From assembly GCA_033977485.1 (NCBI GenBank), contig CM066994.1:83514871-83578870 (forward strand): DNA of 64,000 bases, written 5' to 3'. This DNA is from Hydrangea macrophylla. Taxonomy: Eukaryota; Streptophyta; Magnoliopsida; Cornales; Hydrangeaceae. A program made the position numbers and the translations under genes. Positions within the stretch are counted from its first letter, which is position 1. Each line of letters starts with the position of its first letter. The notes beneath the pieces were generated by a model. It had not been told where the DNA came from, did not search any database, and saw only the letters and a program-made list of their open reading frames with translations. Positions 21,425 through 31,971 of this stretch are shown in pieces.

Positions 21425-22438
21425 CACATAAAATAATACAATAAATATTGTACAATTAATTAAGGCTATCAAAAAAAATTACTACAACTAAAAAGTGGAA
21501 AGAAAAGGAAAGATGACAACTTTTTAGCAAAAAAGAGACAACCGGCTATGTTAGGTCTTTTGGCATTGGTAACCGGCCATGCAAGTTGGGGAAGTGGGTT
21601 TCCAAAAACAACTTCAATTTTTAATAAATGTTTGACTTGCATCTAAGCCTCTCGTACAACCCATCCTGTGGTCAAAAAGTGTCCGCATGTGCGGACGAAA
21701 CTACTAGGACGTATCACAGCCGGACCCTAGTTGGAAAAAGAAATCCACATACTTTTCCCTTTTTTTCTTTAATTGAACCAGTCGTTCTCTCTCTCTCTCT
21801 CTCAGTCTGCACAGAGTGAGTCTACCCCATGGCTTCTTACTATTTTTCTTCATTTTGAAGGTTTGAAAGGAAAGACCTCAAAAAAAAAATCATAGTTATG
21901 AAAGAGTTAGAATGTGACCCAATCTACACAGTGGTGGTCTCAGATTCTCAAGGGACTCTGTTTGATTAGGTGGAAATTGCTCAAATCCACTTATCCAACT
22001 CTATAAATCTTTGCTATTTAACACCATAGTCACTACCACGTGCTTCACCATAACTCATGGGAAAGCAAATTTTTCCATTTTACCAGAATAAATCTCTTCT
22101 GTGCATGCATATATATACTCATATGTAGATAAAGGAAAGATAATGCAAATCAGGAGCATACATACTTAAATCTACATATGACATATGTACTCACATCTTC
22201 TGTCCCCATTAATTTTGCACAAAAACATTTTCTACCCAAATCTCTGTGGCTCAAAATAATTTGGGTTCAATAAATTTTAAAATACAAAAGATTGTCAATT
22301 TCTTTGTAGTTCAAGAAAATAACATTTTCTGTCTTCAAAATTTTGAAGTGAATATTCTCATATTTATGAGCTTTTTGAAATATGGGGACTAAAAAGAAGA
22401 TGATCCAAACTCATTGTAGAAGAAAACATCTTAAAAAT
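21425..22438. other. Old Copia interior next to its 5' LTR, no gene recognised
   Basis: In element sense this is the leader side of the old Copia, yet no tRNA-iMet primer site and no gag motif were seen. A (CT)n stretch lies at about 21786-21803, followed by a short ATGGCTTCTTAC start that stops after nine codons. An imperfect GTCCGCATGTGCGGAC palindrome is at about 21680-21695. Confidence 0.4.
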
Positions 22439-23225
22439 TGTTGGAACATGAAAATAAAAATGGAACAAAATTACCAGATCAGTAGCTTTTTAGACAAATT
22501 GTGGGCCGAGTTGCGGATATCGCTCTCTTTAAGACATTTTGCGGCTCTGCCCAAAGTGTGCAAGCAGTTCGTGTTTACCACGCCGTCCTTAGGATGAAAC
22601 AGCCCAGAATCTCTTCTGTCCCAAATTTTTCTTTGCACCAAGAAAAACTGGTATACTAAACACCCTTTAGATTTGTTGCTCGAAAACAAAAAAAATATTG
22701 TAAATTCTCTATTTTTGGAAACAAAAACACACTGAATTTTCTTCTTCTCAAACTTTTAAACTCACAAGAAAAGAGATAGTTTTCCTTTGAAGAAAAATCC
22801 AAGCCGAATGGAAGAATAAGAAAGGATTTGTTTCTTAAAACCCAATAATTTCCCAATTTTTTCTTGTATGTATATGTATACATCTATATATACACACTGA
22901 TATCTACACGTTGCCAAATGCAACTTTCAATGCTACTTTTCCGCTTGACCCTTACAAGGTAAGACATTGAGTGGAAGACTAAGTCTTCATCACAAAACCA
23001 TCACATATACATATTATAACAATATATGATAGAAAATAGTGGGAGACCAAGTCTTCACACACGGTTTTTTCCTTCTTGCTATTTGTTTTTTTCTTTTAAA
23101 AAAAATCCTTACAGTACTAACTCATTATAATAACATATCTTTAATTATCATAATAGCATCAGCGGTTAAAACATACTTATTAAAACCAATGAATTGTATT
23201 TTTAAAATGTCCTTAAAATACAACA
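22439..23225 (-). repeat. LTR of old Copia (5' LTR in element sense)
   Basis: This 787-bp partner of 6345-7145 starts TGTTGGAAC and ends ACAACA, keeping the canonical TG...CA ends. It is followed by GTATG, the same five bases that precede the left copy. Divergence between the two is far above that of the other LTR pairs here. Confidence 0.88.
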
Positions 23226-23339
23226 GTATGTTTCTTAGGTGAACTACGTAAGTTATATGGAATGCCTATACTAGCCCAGAAAGACCATGTTCACTTCCTT
23301 TTGTATGGATTTAATGAATTGTATATGTACTGATGATGC

Positions 23340-24626
23340 CGAAAAATAGTATGAAGGGTTTAGAGAGAGAAAAAGACAAGAACAATTTGTATGTGGTTCG
23401 GTCCCGTTAACAAGGTGACCTACGTCCACGATTGCGTCTGTGCGCGTTCACTAGTAGATCACCGGTGGGCCTGGTGAACCAACAAAGAGGGACGGCACTA
23501 CCAGTAATACCGGCCGGGTATATGCATATAATGGTGAGTTCTCTGTTGTATGCTTGTTAGCAAGAGAATTATTTTCAGAATCCCTATAGAGAGGGTAGGT
23601 GGGCTCTTTTATAGATGCAAGAGTCCACCCTTACATGGTAAGTTAATTGGATTAGGAAGCCTAATCTGATTACAATTGATTTACATGATTTGGGAAAAGT
23701 TTCCTAAGTGGTTTAGGAAACTACCACATTCCATCTTGCAGTCTCGCAACTGATTTAGGAAACTGCTGGATAGGCCGGGTCCACGAGATACCGCGATCTT
23801 TCATGCCCGGCCTGTTGGTACGAACTACACGGTCCTAACGAACACCTCGGGATTGCCCGACTATTGGCGCCTCTACCGAAATAACTAGCACTTCTTGGTG
23901 ACATGGCAGATTGACTTCATGGCTGGATTATTTTGGGCATATCAGTTACCCCCCATTTTCGGAACTGACTGGATGCTTCATCGAATGAGGATCGAAAATC
24001 AGTATTGCCTTGGAAACCGTCCAGATATCCTCCGAGAATACTGCTCGGGATGGGGCCCGCCTTCCGGATCACCCGGTGGAATAACCGACCTGTACAGGAG
24101 AGGCGCGGGCACTGTATTGCCATGTGTCAGGGAGTAATTGGCCTGGTCAGGATCCAGCGAAGTCGGTTCGGCTGTAACCGAGTAGCTGCGTGGTAACCGG
24201 ACAGTCACATCACGCATTTAATGCGCGCGCATTTTGAGGGGACCTTTCATGATCCCAAGGCGACAGCTGTCTGGCGGCTTTTGGCGGGAAGATTCCTGAG
24301 ACGTTGGATCTAATTGATCTGGACCGCCCATTATTCCTATATAAGAAACACTTGCTCATTTATTCAATCCCTGCTGTCAAGTGAGAGAGTTTACCGAGCG
24401 ATTTGAGAGCAAACAAGATCCCGAGCAAGATTCCTGACCCCTTTTCTGCGCTAAATCTTGTAAGTCCTTCCTTTCTGTCTTCAGTTCTTCATTCTCTTCT
24501 TCTTTTCTTCTCTAAACAAAGCTGGAGGGAGCAAACCCAGTTGGGTCAGATCGAGCATGGGACATTTTCTCTTTTAGTTTCTGTCATTTCTTCTAATCCG
24601 GAGGTACGTTAGAGTAGTTAGACCGA
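23340..24626 (+). promoter_or_regulatory. LTR-like leader and promoter of the gypsy-type gene
   Basis: TATATAA at 24338-24344 sits about 290 bp before the first likely ATG (24627), with a candidate donor GTAAGT at 24461-24466 in the leader. Bases 23395-23435 carry the TGGTTCGGTCCC...CCTACGTCCACG motif common to plant LTRs. The left boundary near 23330 is a guess from TGATG followed by composition change. Confidence 0.4.
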
Positions 24627-25615
24627 ATGGGTGCTCCCGGAAGAGCCTTAAGAGAGTGTTACCTTTCCTCTAGAGCCTTGTATGACCTGCCCTTTAGGTT
24701 GTTAGATCTACCTCCTTTGTATATTAGGCTTGGAGTTCTTGAACCATTTTTAGGTCGTCTGCCTCTTAGGTCCACTGTTGACGTAGACATGTGCTACTCA
24801 GACTTCAACTCATCATCTCGATCTGAAGACGAGTAGTCATGGTCAGGGACCTTGAGCACAAGTCTAGACCCTCCCTCTTCAGCCCCCTCTGACCAGCATA
24901 GTGAGGGAAGAATACCTGCCCGAGCGTCTCACGAGGAAACGCACCGGGACTCTCCTGTAGCCTCGACGTCTCGGGGGTCGGGCGATGAAGGGTCTGTACC
25001 GAACAGTCCCGGCATCGTCTTTACCTGCGAGTCTATCATCAGCACCCTGCGAGATCCTGACTTAGGTCAGATCAGGGAGAGATATGACATTCCCGGCCCC
25101 CCTTCTCTCTTTCTGTCCATGATGGCGGGGCCCATTTCTACGAATCGGGCTTCATCACTTTGTACAAAGACGCTTTCATGGCAGGCCTTCGCCTGCCACT
25201 CCATCCTGTTGCCCAGGACGCACTCATCTACCTCGGGATATCCCTCGAGCAACTCGCCCTGAACGGTTTGCGGTATCTGATGGGGTGCATCTCTTTGTGG
25301 CCTCAAGTTCTAGGGTATGAGCTCACCCTACAAGAGTTCTTCTGGACCCACCGACCTTTCCAAGTTCATGGGGAGTCTGGTTTCTTCTCGCTCGGAGCTA
25401 GGCAGGGGCAGAAGATTATAGTAAACTGCCCGAGCAATAATAAAGGATAAAAGAAGAAATTCTTCCAAGTGTCCACCCTGGGGCTGTGTGAAAAGGCGCC
25501 GGGTGTACAGTTGAGGACCTCCTGGGCGGGGAAGCTGAGGAGTAAGCCCGATCACTTTTCCTTCCTGATTAGTCTTTCTGTTTTGCCGTGACTAACCCGT
25601 TTGTATATTTGCTTT
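24627..25615 (+). pseudogene. Gypsy-type transposase-domain protein, N-terminal exons
   Basis: Bases 24627-24836 open with ATG and end in SDFNSSSRSEDE. Bases 24852-25140 encode a Ser/Pro-rich linker and then IRERYDIPG, the start of the domain. Bases 25160-25450 encode its conserved core, including DAFMAGLRLPLHP, GCISLWPQVLG and EFFWTHRPFQV. The tail (KKKFFQVSTLG) resumes after a stop at 25448-25450. Frame changes near 25135-25160 and 25450 show decay. Similar proteins are encoded by plant non-autonomous LTR elements; their role is unknown. Confidence 0.65.
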
Positions 25616-25873
25616 GCAGTGGGATCAGTTGACTTGCTGAGTCTTCCCGACGAGTTCTAAGCAAGAATCTTGTCTTTGGTGGAGGACCCAACTGACATCA
25701 ATCAAGTGTTGACTCGGTCGGGAAGCCCGAAGATCTCCTACGAGCCCCCAATACCACTTCATAGCTCCCATCTTCCCGGCGATCATTCCTGACAAATCCC
25801 ATCTCTTAACCGTCCGGTTTTCTTCTTATATGGTACTTTGTTGAATTCTCATGTGCCCTTCTCTGGTTTTGCA

Positions 25874-26924
25874 GATATGGCCCCCAAGAGCGCGGCGGCT
25901 TTGAAGGAGAAAGAGGCGGTCTTGATGGCCCGGGTTGGCCAGAAGAGAAAGAAGCCAGACCCCGTCGAGGGCTAACCCCTCAAGAGGATCTGCCGAGGAA
26001 TCTCTATCCAGGCAGAGAAGGAGGCTGCCGCGGTCTCAACACCTGGCGTAACTATTGTTGCGCCTTCACCACTTCCCTCGGTAGCCAAACCGTCCGGGGT
26101 CTCCTTCTCGAGCATGGAGGAGACAGCTCGTGCGGGCCCCTCCTCAAGGCCTGCGGTTGAGACAGCGGATGACGTTCATGGAAGGGTACGGCCCAGGCTG
26201 CTGCAAAGTCAGATTAACAAGTGCACCCTGCTAAGCCCCGAGGCCATCATCGGTCGGCTATACAGCATCAGCCACATGGTAAGTCACTTTGCAACATAAA
26301 CATTAGCTTTTCTTCCATGCGTGTACTGACGTTGTCTTGTTCTTGTAGATTGGATGAATTGCGACCGGGGCTGAGACCACCCTTCCCGGCGTTGCTGAGA
26401 GGTTGGCCGCTACAGAGGCCGACATGTCCGTGGAGAGGGCTGCTCGGGAGTCCGCAGAGTTTGCCCTCTCCATGGAGGAAGAAAAATCCTAGGCAGCGGC
26501 CTTGGAGCTGGGGGAGACCCGCGACTTTCTCTCAACCGAGCGGGCTACCCAGAATGTTACAGAGTTGAAAGTTGCAGCCGCGGAGGCCGGGAGGATCACT
26601 GCCAAGAAGGACTTGGTAGCCATGACGGCCACGCTTTCGGAGCTCACTGCCGCTCGGGAGGCTGAAGCCAAGGATGCTAAGGAAGAGTTCGAGGCAGGGA
26701 TCCTCACGGGCTACACTGACCTGGTGAAGCAGGCTCCTGCCGACCATCTTGACTGGGACCTGTCCGGCTATTCTTGGGCAGAGTCCAGTTACTGGAAGGA
26801 GGGCCAGGCTGACTCCAAGGTCGCTGTGAAGCTGCACCGGTTGGGGACCCCTCTGTGGAAGAGCAGGCTGCCGAGGAGGGAGAGGTGGTGGTTGTGGACA
26901 ACTAGTTTTTTTTTTTTGTTGTAG
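25874..26924 (+). pseudogene. Gypsy-type transposase-domain protein, C-terminal exons
   Basis: Bases 25876-25974 encode MAPKSAAALKEKEAV then a basic stretch, ending at TAA. Likely introns follow GT-AG rules: 26279 to about 26348 (GTAAGT to TTCTTGTAG), and others near 25588-25619 and 25800-25873. Bases 26502-26924 encode an Ala/Glu-rich helical region (ATLSELTAAREAEAKDAKEE) and the usual C-terminal block YTDLVKQAPADHLDW. Stops between segments mean that no full product can be made. Confidence 0.55.
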
Positions 26925-27720
26925 TTTTTTTTTTTTTTTTTTGGGAGGCTACTACAACTACCCCCCAGGTTCTGTATAGTTTTTTAATCATTAATGAAAA
27001 GGCCCTTGAGGTCAACCTTCTCTCCATTTACTGCTCATTTTCATTTTTGTATGTACTGTGCCTGTTTTTAATTACTAATATCCACTCGGTTTTTAGCCGA
27101 CCTAACCCCTGCCTTAGCAAATGGTTTAGGACCGTAACCAGTAGAACACCTAGTCTTCCTGACCTGTTTAAAAGGTGATTGCCCAGTGTGCCATAGGAAC
27201 TTGTCCTGTTTAGCATCCGGGGGTGTCCCGGTGTATTATAGGAATACCCTGTATTACCATCCGGTATGTCCCGGTATATTGTAGGAGTATTCTGTTTTAC
27301 CGTTCGGGATATTATCTCTGATCACTATAAGTACTTAGGAATATCTTCCAAGTTCTTTTAGTGACCGGTGTGATTTCCTGTTTTGGACTAATATTCCCCT
27401 GCCCCCCAAGCATTTTGCTAATGCGGGAGTGCAGGAATGAGTGGCCGTAGGAAACTGACCTGGAACATGGGTGGTTGCAGGATCCTTTGAAGGTTGCCAT
27501 CGTCGGCCACCTAGAGGTTTGCCCCCGTCGTCGGCTGGACCTAAGCGAAGCTTTAAGTAATTTCCTATTTAGGTCTATTATCCCCTTGCCCCCCGAGCGC
27601 CCTGTGGAGGCGGGGGCGTGGTGAGGAGCTACCGTAGGAAACCAACCTAGAACATGGGTGATTATCGCAGCTACGGAAAGCAGATAAGTAGACTGATTAG
27701 ACAAATAAGGGGGACAAAGG
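26925..27720 (+). other. 3' tail of the gypsy-type element with duplicated blocks
   Basis: After poly-T runs (26907-26940), a CCCGGT-rich segment and then two similar blocks occur (about 27370-27480 and 27560-27670). Each contains CCCC(T/C)TGCCCCCC-AGC and later CCGTAGGAAAC--ACCT-GAACATGGGTG. No coding. It probably represents the untranslated 3' end of the element. Confidence 0.45.
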
Positions 27721-27929
27721 AAAACGTTAGGTGAGATGGATGTAGCAACTATTCTTGGATTTGACGTTTGATATTATCCCAGGTTTTTCGATGATATGGT
27801 TTTCTGCTCTGTGACAATCACACTGGAGATGTAAATTCATATGAAGTGGTATCAAAGCAAATCGAACAATTCATGTTTTACTATTGGTTTTGTTCGGATA
27901 GACTGTTATGGTCAAAACTATTGCCTTTT

Positions 27930-28413
27930 CAGCTCATGACCATGTATTAAAACAGGTAGGCGGTTAGGCTCAAAGTTTTTCATTTTACGAGTTCCAGGCT
28001 TGTTCCTTGGTTTTCTTTTTGACATTTCTTTTGGCAAGGGCCATAATGTTGTCGAGAGATCGAGAGAGAGATTCAGCTCATGACTATGTATTAAAACAGG
28101 TACACAGTTAGGTTCAAGTTCCAGGCTTGTTGACATTTCTTTTGGCAAGGGCCATAGTGTTGGAGAGAGAGAGAGAGATTCAGTTCATGACTATGTATTA
28201 AAACAGGTACACGGTTAGGTTCAAGTTCTAGGCTTGTTGACATTTCTTTTGGCAAGGGCCATAGTGTTGTTGAGAGAGAGAGAGAGAGAGAGAGAGAGCT
28301 CATTACTATGTATTAAAACAAGTACACAGTTAGGTTCAAGTTCCAGGCTTGTTCCTTGGTTTTCTTTTTGACATTTCTTTTTGGCAAAGGGCCATAGTGT
28401 TGGAGTTTGGCAT
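27930..28413. repeat. Four tandem copies of a 106-145-bp unit
   Basis: Copies start at about 27930, 28075, 28181 and 28298 with CTCATGACTATGTATTAAAAC. Each contains GTTAGG(T/C)TCAAG, TTGACATTTCTTTTGGCAA and GGGCCATA-TGTTG, and is joined to the next by a variable GA tract. It lies upstream of the first visible GLE1 exon, probably inside an intron. Confidence 0.9.
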
Positions 28414-28745
28414 GAAATCTACTGCTTTTGTGCTTGCAAACTTTTAACCCAAAAGCCTTTTGGGAAGCTTAGACAATAGTTTAGTCCAGAATTACTAACA
28501 AGCCAACTATTAAAGAGAGACTCATTTTACGCAAGTGGAACATCATCTTACAAGTTGAATCTGTTGATTTAGTTGTTATCGTGCTCCCAAATTGGTGTTG
28601 TTTGTTGTGATGTTTGGATGTATTTGAATCTACTGCATCTCTAAAACTTCATGTTTTCTACATATTTCAACTTGGGTTGGAAAACTTCCAGTTCATGTGC
28701 TGCGGTTAGCATATTTTTATTTACTTATCAATTCACTCTTTACAG

Positions 28746-28827
28746 AACAAAAGCAGACGAACTGATTAAGAGCTTCTCGAATCCACGTTGTCCTCAATCC
28801 ATTAGCATTGCATGGTTTGTTGAGCAG
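28746..28827 (+). CDS. GLE1: GLE1 mRNA export nucleoporin, first visible exon
   Basis: GLE1 acts at the cytoplasmic face of the nuclear pore. With inositol hexakisphosphate it activates the DEAD-box helicase DBP5 (LOS4 in Arabidopsis) to release exported mRNA. This 82-bp exon follows a T-rich acceptor (CTCTTTACAG) and ends before GTAAAAG. The first base completes a codon from an upstream exon; then 27 codons include ELIKSFSNPRCPQSISIAWF, a GLE1 C-terminal-domain signature. The N-terminal half, including the usual coiled coil, is absent from this exon and was not found upstream. Confidence 0.85.
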
Positions 28828-29233
28828 GTAAAAGCCCTTGATTGCTTCAGAAATATGTAGTTCTCTCTTCCCCCCACCCCACCCCACCCCACCCCACCCC
28901 AACTTGTGTTACTTGTTTTTAAATTCTTGGGTTCTCACATTTTGGTTAACATGGGTACAATTTTAAACATTGAAAAATTGCATTGGTGGAAATTTTCTTA
29001 TTCTGTGTCTATTTTTTCTCAACAAGCTAATGGAGTCTCTTATTTGTAGCTATATAGCTCACCTATTCAACTTTGTAGAAGACTTAGGCTGTTGATACAT
29101 CTGTTGTGCATTTGTGAAGTTTGTTGTACGCTTAGCAAAACACTAGTTCATCAATCTTAGTCTCATTCCCAACAGTGCTTTGGAAGAAACAAATTAATAT
29201 GCTGACAGTCACACTCTAATTTTAATATTACAG

Positions 29234-29317
29234 GTTGTCGCCCATTGCGAAAACCCAGACTCTACTAACAGCATATTTTTTGCTTATGGCCGCGTCATTG
29301 GCCTTATTACTTCACAG
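29234..29317 (+). CDS. GLE1: GLE1, second visible exon
   Basis: This 84-bp, 28-codon exon lies between TTACAG and GTAAAAC. It keeps the reading frame (phase 0 both sides) and encodes VVAHCENPDSTN then FFAYGRVIGLITSQ, helical segments of the GLE1 C-terminal domain. The intron before it is 406 bp and holds a (CCCCA)n repeat at 28870-28901. Confidence 0.87.
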
Positions 29318-31297
29318 GTAAAACATGTTTTATTTCGTACTATTGCAAGCCACCCTTCTTTCAGTTGTCGAGTAATAGTTAAGGAAAATTTAAGATTAAA
29401 GTAAATAAATATTTAAAAATCACGCACTCATAGTCTAGTTATATGCTTTTAGTAATTTGTAATTGGTCTGTCCTATTGTGGGACATGAGGATTTGTTGGA
29501 GCATTTGATGTAGTGAAAGTGCAGATAACTTTTAGTTTTCCATTTATAAGACCAATTATATAAATAAGGTTTTCTTTTGATTTTATGTACGAAAACTTCT
29601 AACATCTATGTAATCTCTCTTGTAAAGCTTACAATTTATTGCTTACAACTTTGGCATCGAAGTGTTAGGTCTTATAGTGAGTGGTATACTGTACTTAATA
29701 CGTTGCAAAAGATTATTATTTGTTAATGTTTAAGTTAAAAAGTTAAAGTTAAGTTTTATCGAATTCGATGATATGTACCTAACCAATAGTAATTAATAAT
29801 TAAACACAAGTAAATGATTTTGTAACATTCATTTTTAAATGGTCTTGTCATTTATGTAATGAACAAATGGTGGTTTTCTATTCGACAATCTGTGATAAAC
29901 TAGTTTTTTTGTCATGAAGATATAGTTTGCACTTTTACACTTGGTTAGTATTGGTTTCCATTATAGTTAAAGACAGAAAATAGCTTTTAGTTAATAGTGG
30001 ACTAAAATAATAAATAACTAATTTGACTTAACCCTTGAGACTCAGGCCATTTTGTCAAATGATTTGAGAATATTAAATAATGTTTTTCTTTGTGAATTCC
30101 TAATTATTAAGTACATCTCAATTATTTGGATAGAAATGACTAAATTATACGATTTGAGAAGTGTATTGTGTGATGTTTTACTAAACTGAATTACTGAAGT
30201 GATTTTTATTTAAAATTCGATTTTTGTATATATTGGAACTAGAAATGTTAACTGAAAATCTCTTAATTTGCTCTAACAACTAACTATTTTCAATAACATG
30301 ACAATATTTTATCTAAGTTTTATTTATTACACCAATCTATTTTGAAATCTATTTGTTACATAGTAATTTTATTGAGTTGTACCTTAGTATATATTTCTTC
30401 CTTTAAGAAGAAGTATATAAAAGTCTATATTTAAAGACCCAATATATCCGATGGCAGATTTGTAGTTGAAATAACAGAAGGGTTAGAAAAAGAAGTTTAT
30501 AAGTGTTAATTGCTGTATATTATGTGGAAGTGGTACTTGTTGGTATTAAAGAAAGTATATAGGACTTTATGGTTATTATTTTAAGAAAACATGATTTATC
30601 TGTACTTTCCTTCTCTCATTTGGTGTGTATGGGTGTTATATTTGGGGAACCTCTGTTGCCCCATTCTGTGATCTAACTGTTCTGCTCATTGTCCTGCCAA
30701 ATACATGCTCAATTCAGGATATGTTCAACCTGAGTTGATGGGGTTAAGTTTGTAATTAACTTAGGTATGGGAATGGCTTAGCTATGAGAATTAAATTCGA
30801 AACTTAATTATCTGATTAAAGTCATTACCTGGTGTTAGTTTCACCTACTCAGGGTCGGTATGGATGATGTATATTAGATAGCTTTTGGCATCATTTTTCT
30901 ATAATGTGGCTACTCTTTGGCTGAAACCAGTCTTTTCGCGCTTGTCAATTTGAGATTTTGCGAGTTACCCCAAACAATGGTCCTGGAAACATGTTACATA
31001 TAACGTAATAGAACTACATTTTCGTTCATTACACTCCTTTCATTATTCACCATGTGTGCATTTTTGTAGTTTTACTATTACGCGTGACATGGTAAGATGA
31101 TGGTCATCTCTATAGGTGGATTTGGTTCTATGTAGCTTCATTCCAAGAACAATTTTATACAATTCCCTTCTTCTTTGTCTGAAGTCTGTCATGTTCATTT
31201 TCTTTTTTGTATTTGTTGATCATTCGCAGGTTTCCGTCCTTGCTCATGCTTGGAAATTATGGGATAATTATTTTTATTTATTTTTGTATGAACGTAG
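29318..31297 (+). other. GLE1 intron of 1980 bp
   Basis: AT-rich intron between phase-0 exons, starting GTAAAAC and ending GTATGAACGTAG. No transposon with readable ends was seen in it. A decoy acceptor (TTCGCAG at about 31229) lies 70 bp before the true exon. Its downstream frame does not match GLE1. Confidence 0.7.
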
Positions 31298-31381
31298 GTT
31301 CCTCTTGTTCTGGATCTTCTACTTGCTGAGTTGAATAGAGTTTGCATCTACACTGTCCCAAAGTTTCTAGGTTACTCCAAG
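31298..31381 (+). CDS. GLE1: GLE1, third visible exon
   Basis: This 84-bp exon has 28 codons, phase 0 at both ends, a TAG acceptor and a GTACAT donor. It encodes VPLVLDLLLAELNRVCIYT followed by VPKFLGYSK, one of the most conserved stretches of plant GLE1. The donor opens a 9653-bp intron that contains a complete Copia element. Confidence 0.9.
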
Positions 31382-31639
31382 GTACATGATTTCAACTGTT
31401 TCAGTTTAACGGTCTATTTATTATCTTTGTGAGGGGTGCCCTATATCTTGTGCTTCTTGGGCATGTTTTAATAACCGTGTTTTTGCACTTAGTATTAAAT
31501 AAAAACTCACTGGGTGGTTTCTTTGTCCTCCCACTCCGTAGTCGCAGTATTCGTGCTCCAACCACTCTTTGATGACACCACTTCTCCCGAAGTCATGGGT
31601 TCATCTTGCTGTGTTACTTGGAGAGATTGTCAAAATTAC

Positions 31640-31971
31640 CCCTAGGTAGATCCTATGAAGCACGGTGCAGATACAGGGAAACGGACACGATAAAACCCGT
31701 TACGGACTTACGGTAACACGACTATTTGTAAAAAAATATGACACGACCGGTGCCCAGACACGGCGGGGACAGATAAAAAGTGATAATATGCTTAAATATC
31801 TATGATCATGATCATATCTAATTATCAGTAGTTTCAAAAGGTCTTGATTATGTGTAATTTGAAACCTCTTATCTGAATTATGACCATAAAGAATCCTAAT
31901 TATCCACTAATAAGCCGGTCCACTACTTGTAGTTTGTTTTTAATTATATCAACAATAAGCCGTGACCACTA
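31640..31971. other. Intron sequence with ACACGG-rich repeat remnant
   Basis: Bases 31655-31775 contain repeated ACGG/ACACG motifs (GAAGCACGGTGCAGATACAG and similar) seen in plant dispersed repeats. No terminal repeats could be defined. Bases 31967-31971 (CACTA) are the target of the Copia insertion. Confidence 0.3.

Larger units (their letters stand above)
6345..23225 (-). mobile_element. Old nested Ty1/copia element with flanking LTR pair
   Basis: Two direct copies of a roughly 0.8-kb sequence (6345-7145 and 22439-23225) bound this block. The five bases outside each copy are GTATG (6340-6344 and 23226-23230), which identifies a single insertion. Orientation is minus: reading the minus strand, a polypurine tract (AAGTGGGGGAT, rc of about 7146-7156) precedes the left LTR. 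Decayed reverse transcriptase (10161-10454) and RNase H (around 9000-9260) then lie in the correct order. Later insertions (7650-8667, 11320-17274, probably 18525-20367 and 21131-21424) enlarged it. No gag, and no tRNA-iMet primer site next to 22438, could be found. Confidence 0.85.
23340..27720 (+). mobile_element. Degraded LTR-type element with a gypsy-type transposase-domain gene
   Basis: A GC-richer block carries a spliced gene of the plant 'putative gypsy-type transposase' domain class (Pfam Transposase_28), preceded by an LTR-like promoter region and followed by a tail with duplicated CCCCCC-AGC blocks. A TTGGCGCC sequence at 23864-23871 could be a primer site, and AAATAAGGGGGACAAAGG at 27702-27719 could be a polypurine tract. 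No matching LTR pair or target duplication was found, so the ends are approximate and the element may be truncated. Confidence 0.55.

Noticed and set aside
23864..23880. TTGGCGCC as a definite primer site of the gypsy-type element
   Set aside because: The TATA box lies 470 bp downstream of it, which is hard to reconcile with a 5' LTR ending here. It is kept only as a possibility.
31227..31297. Alternative exon start at the acceptor TTCGCAG (31229)
   Set aside because: Its translation (VSVLAHAWKL) does not fit GLE1, and using it would break the exact join of ITSQ to VPLVLDLL.
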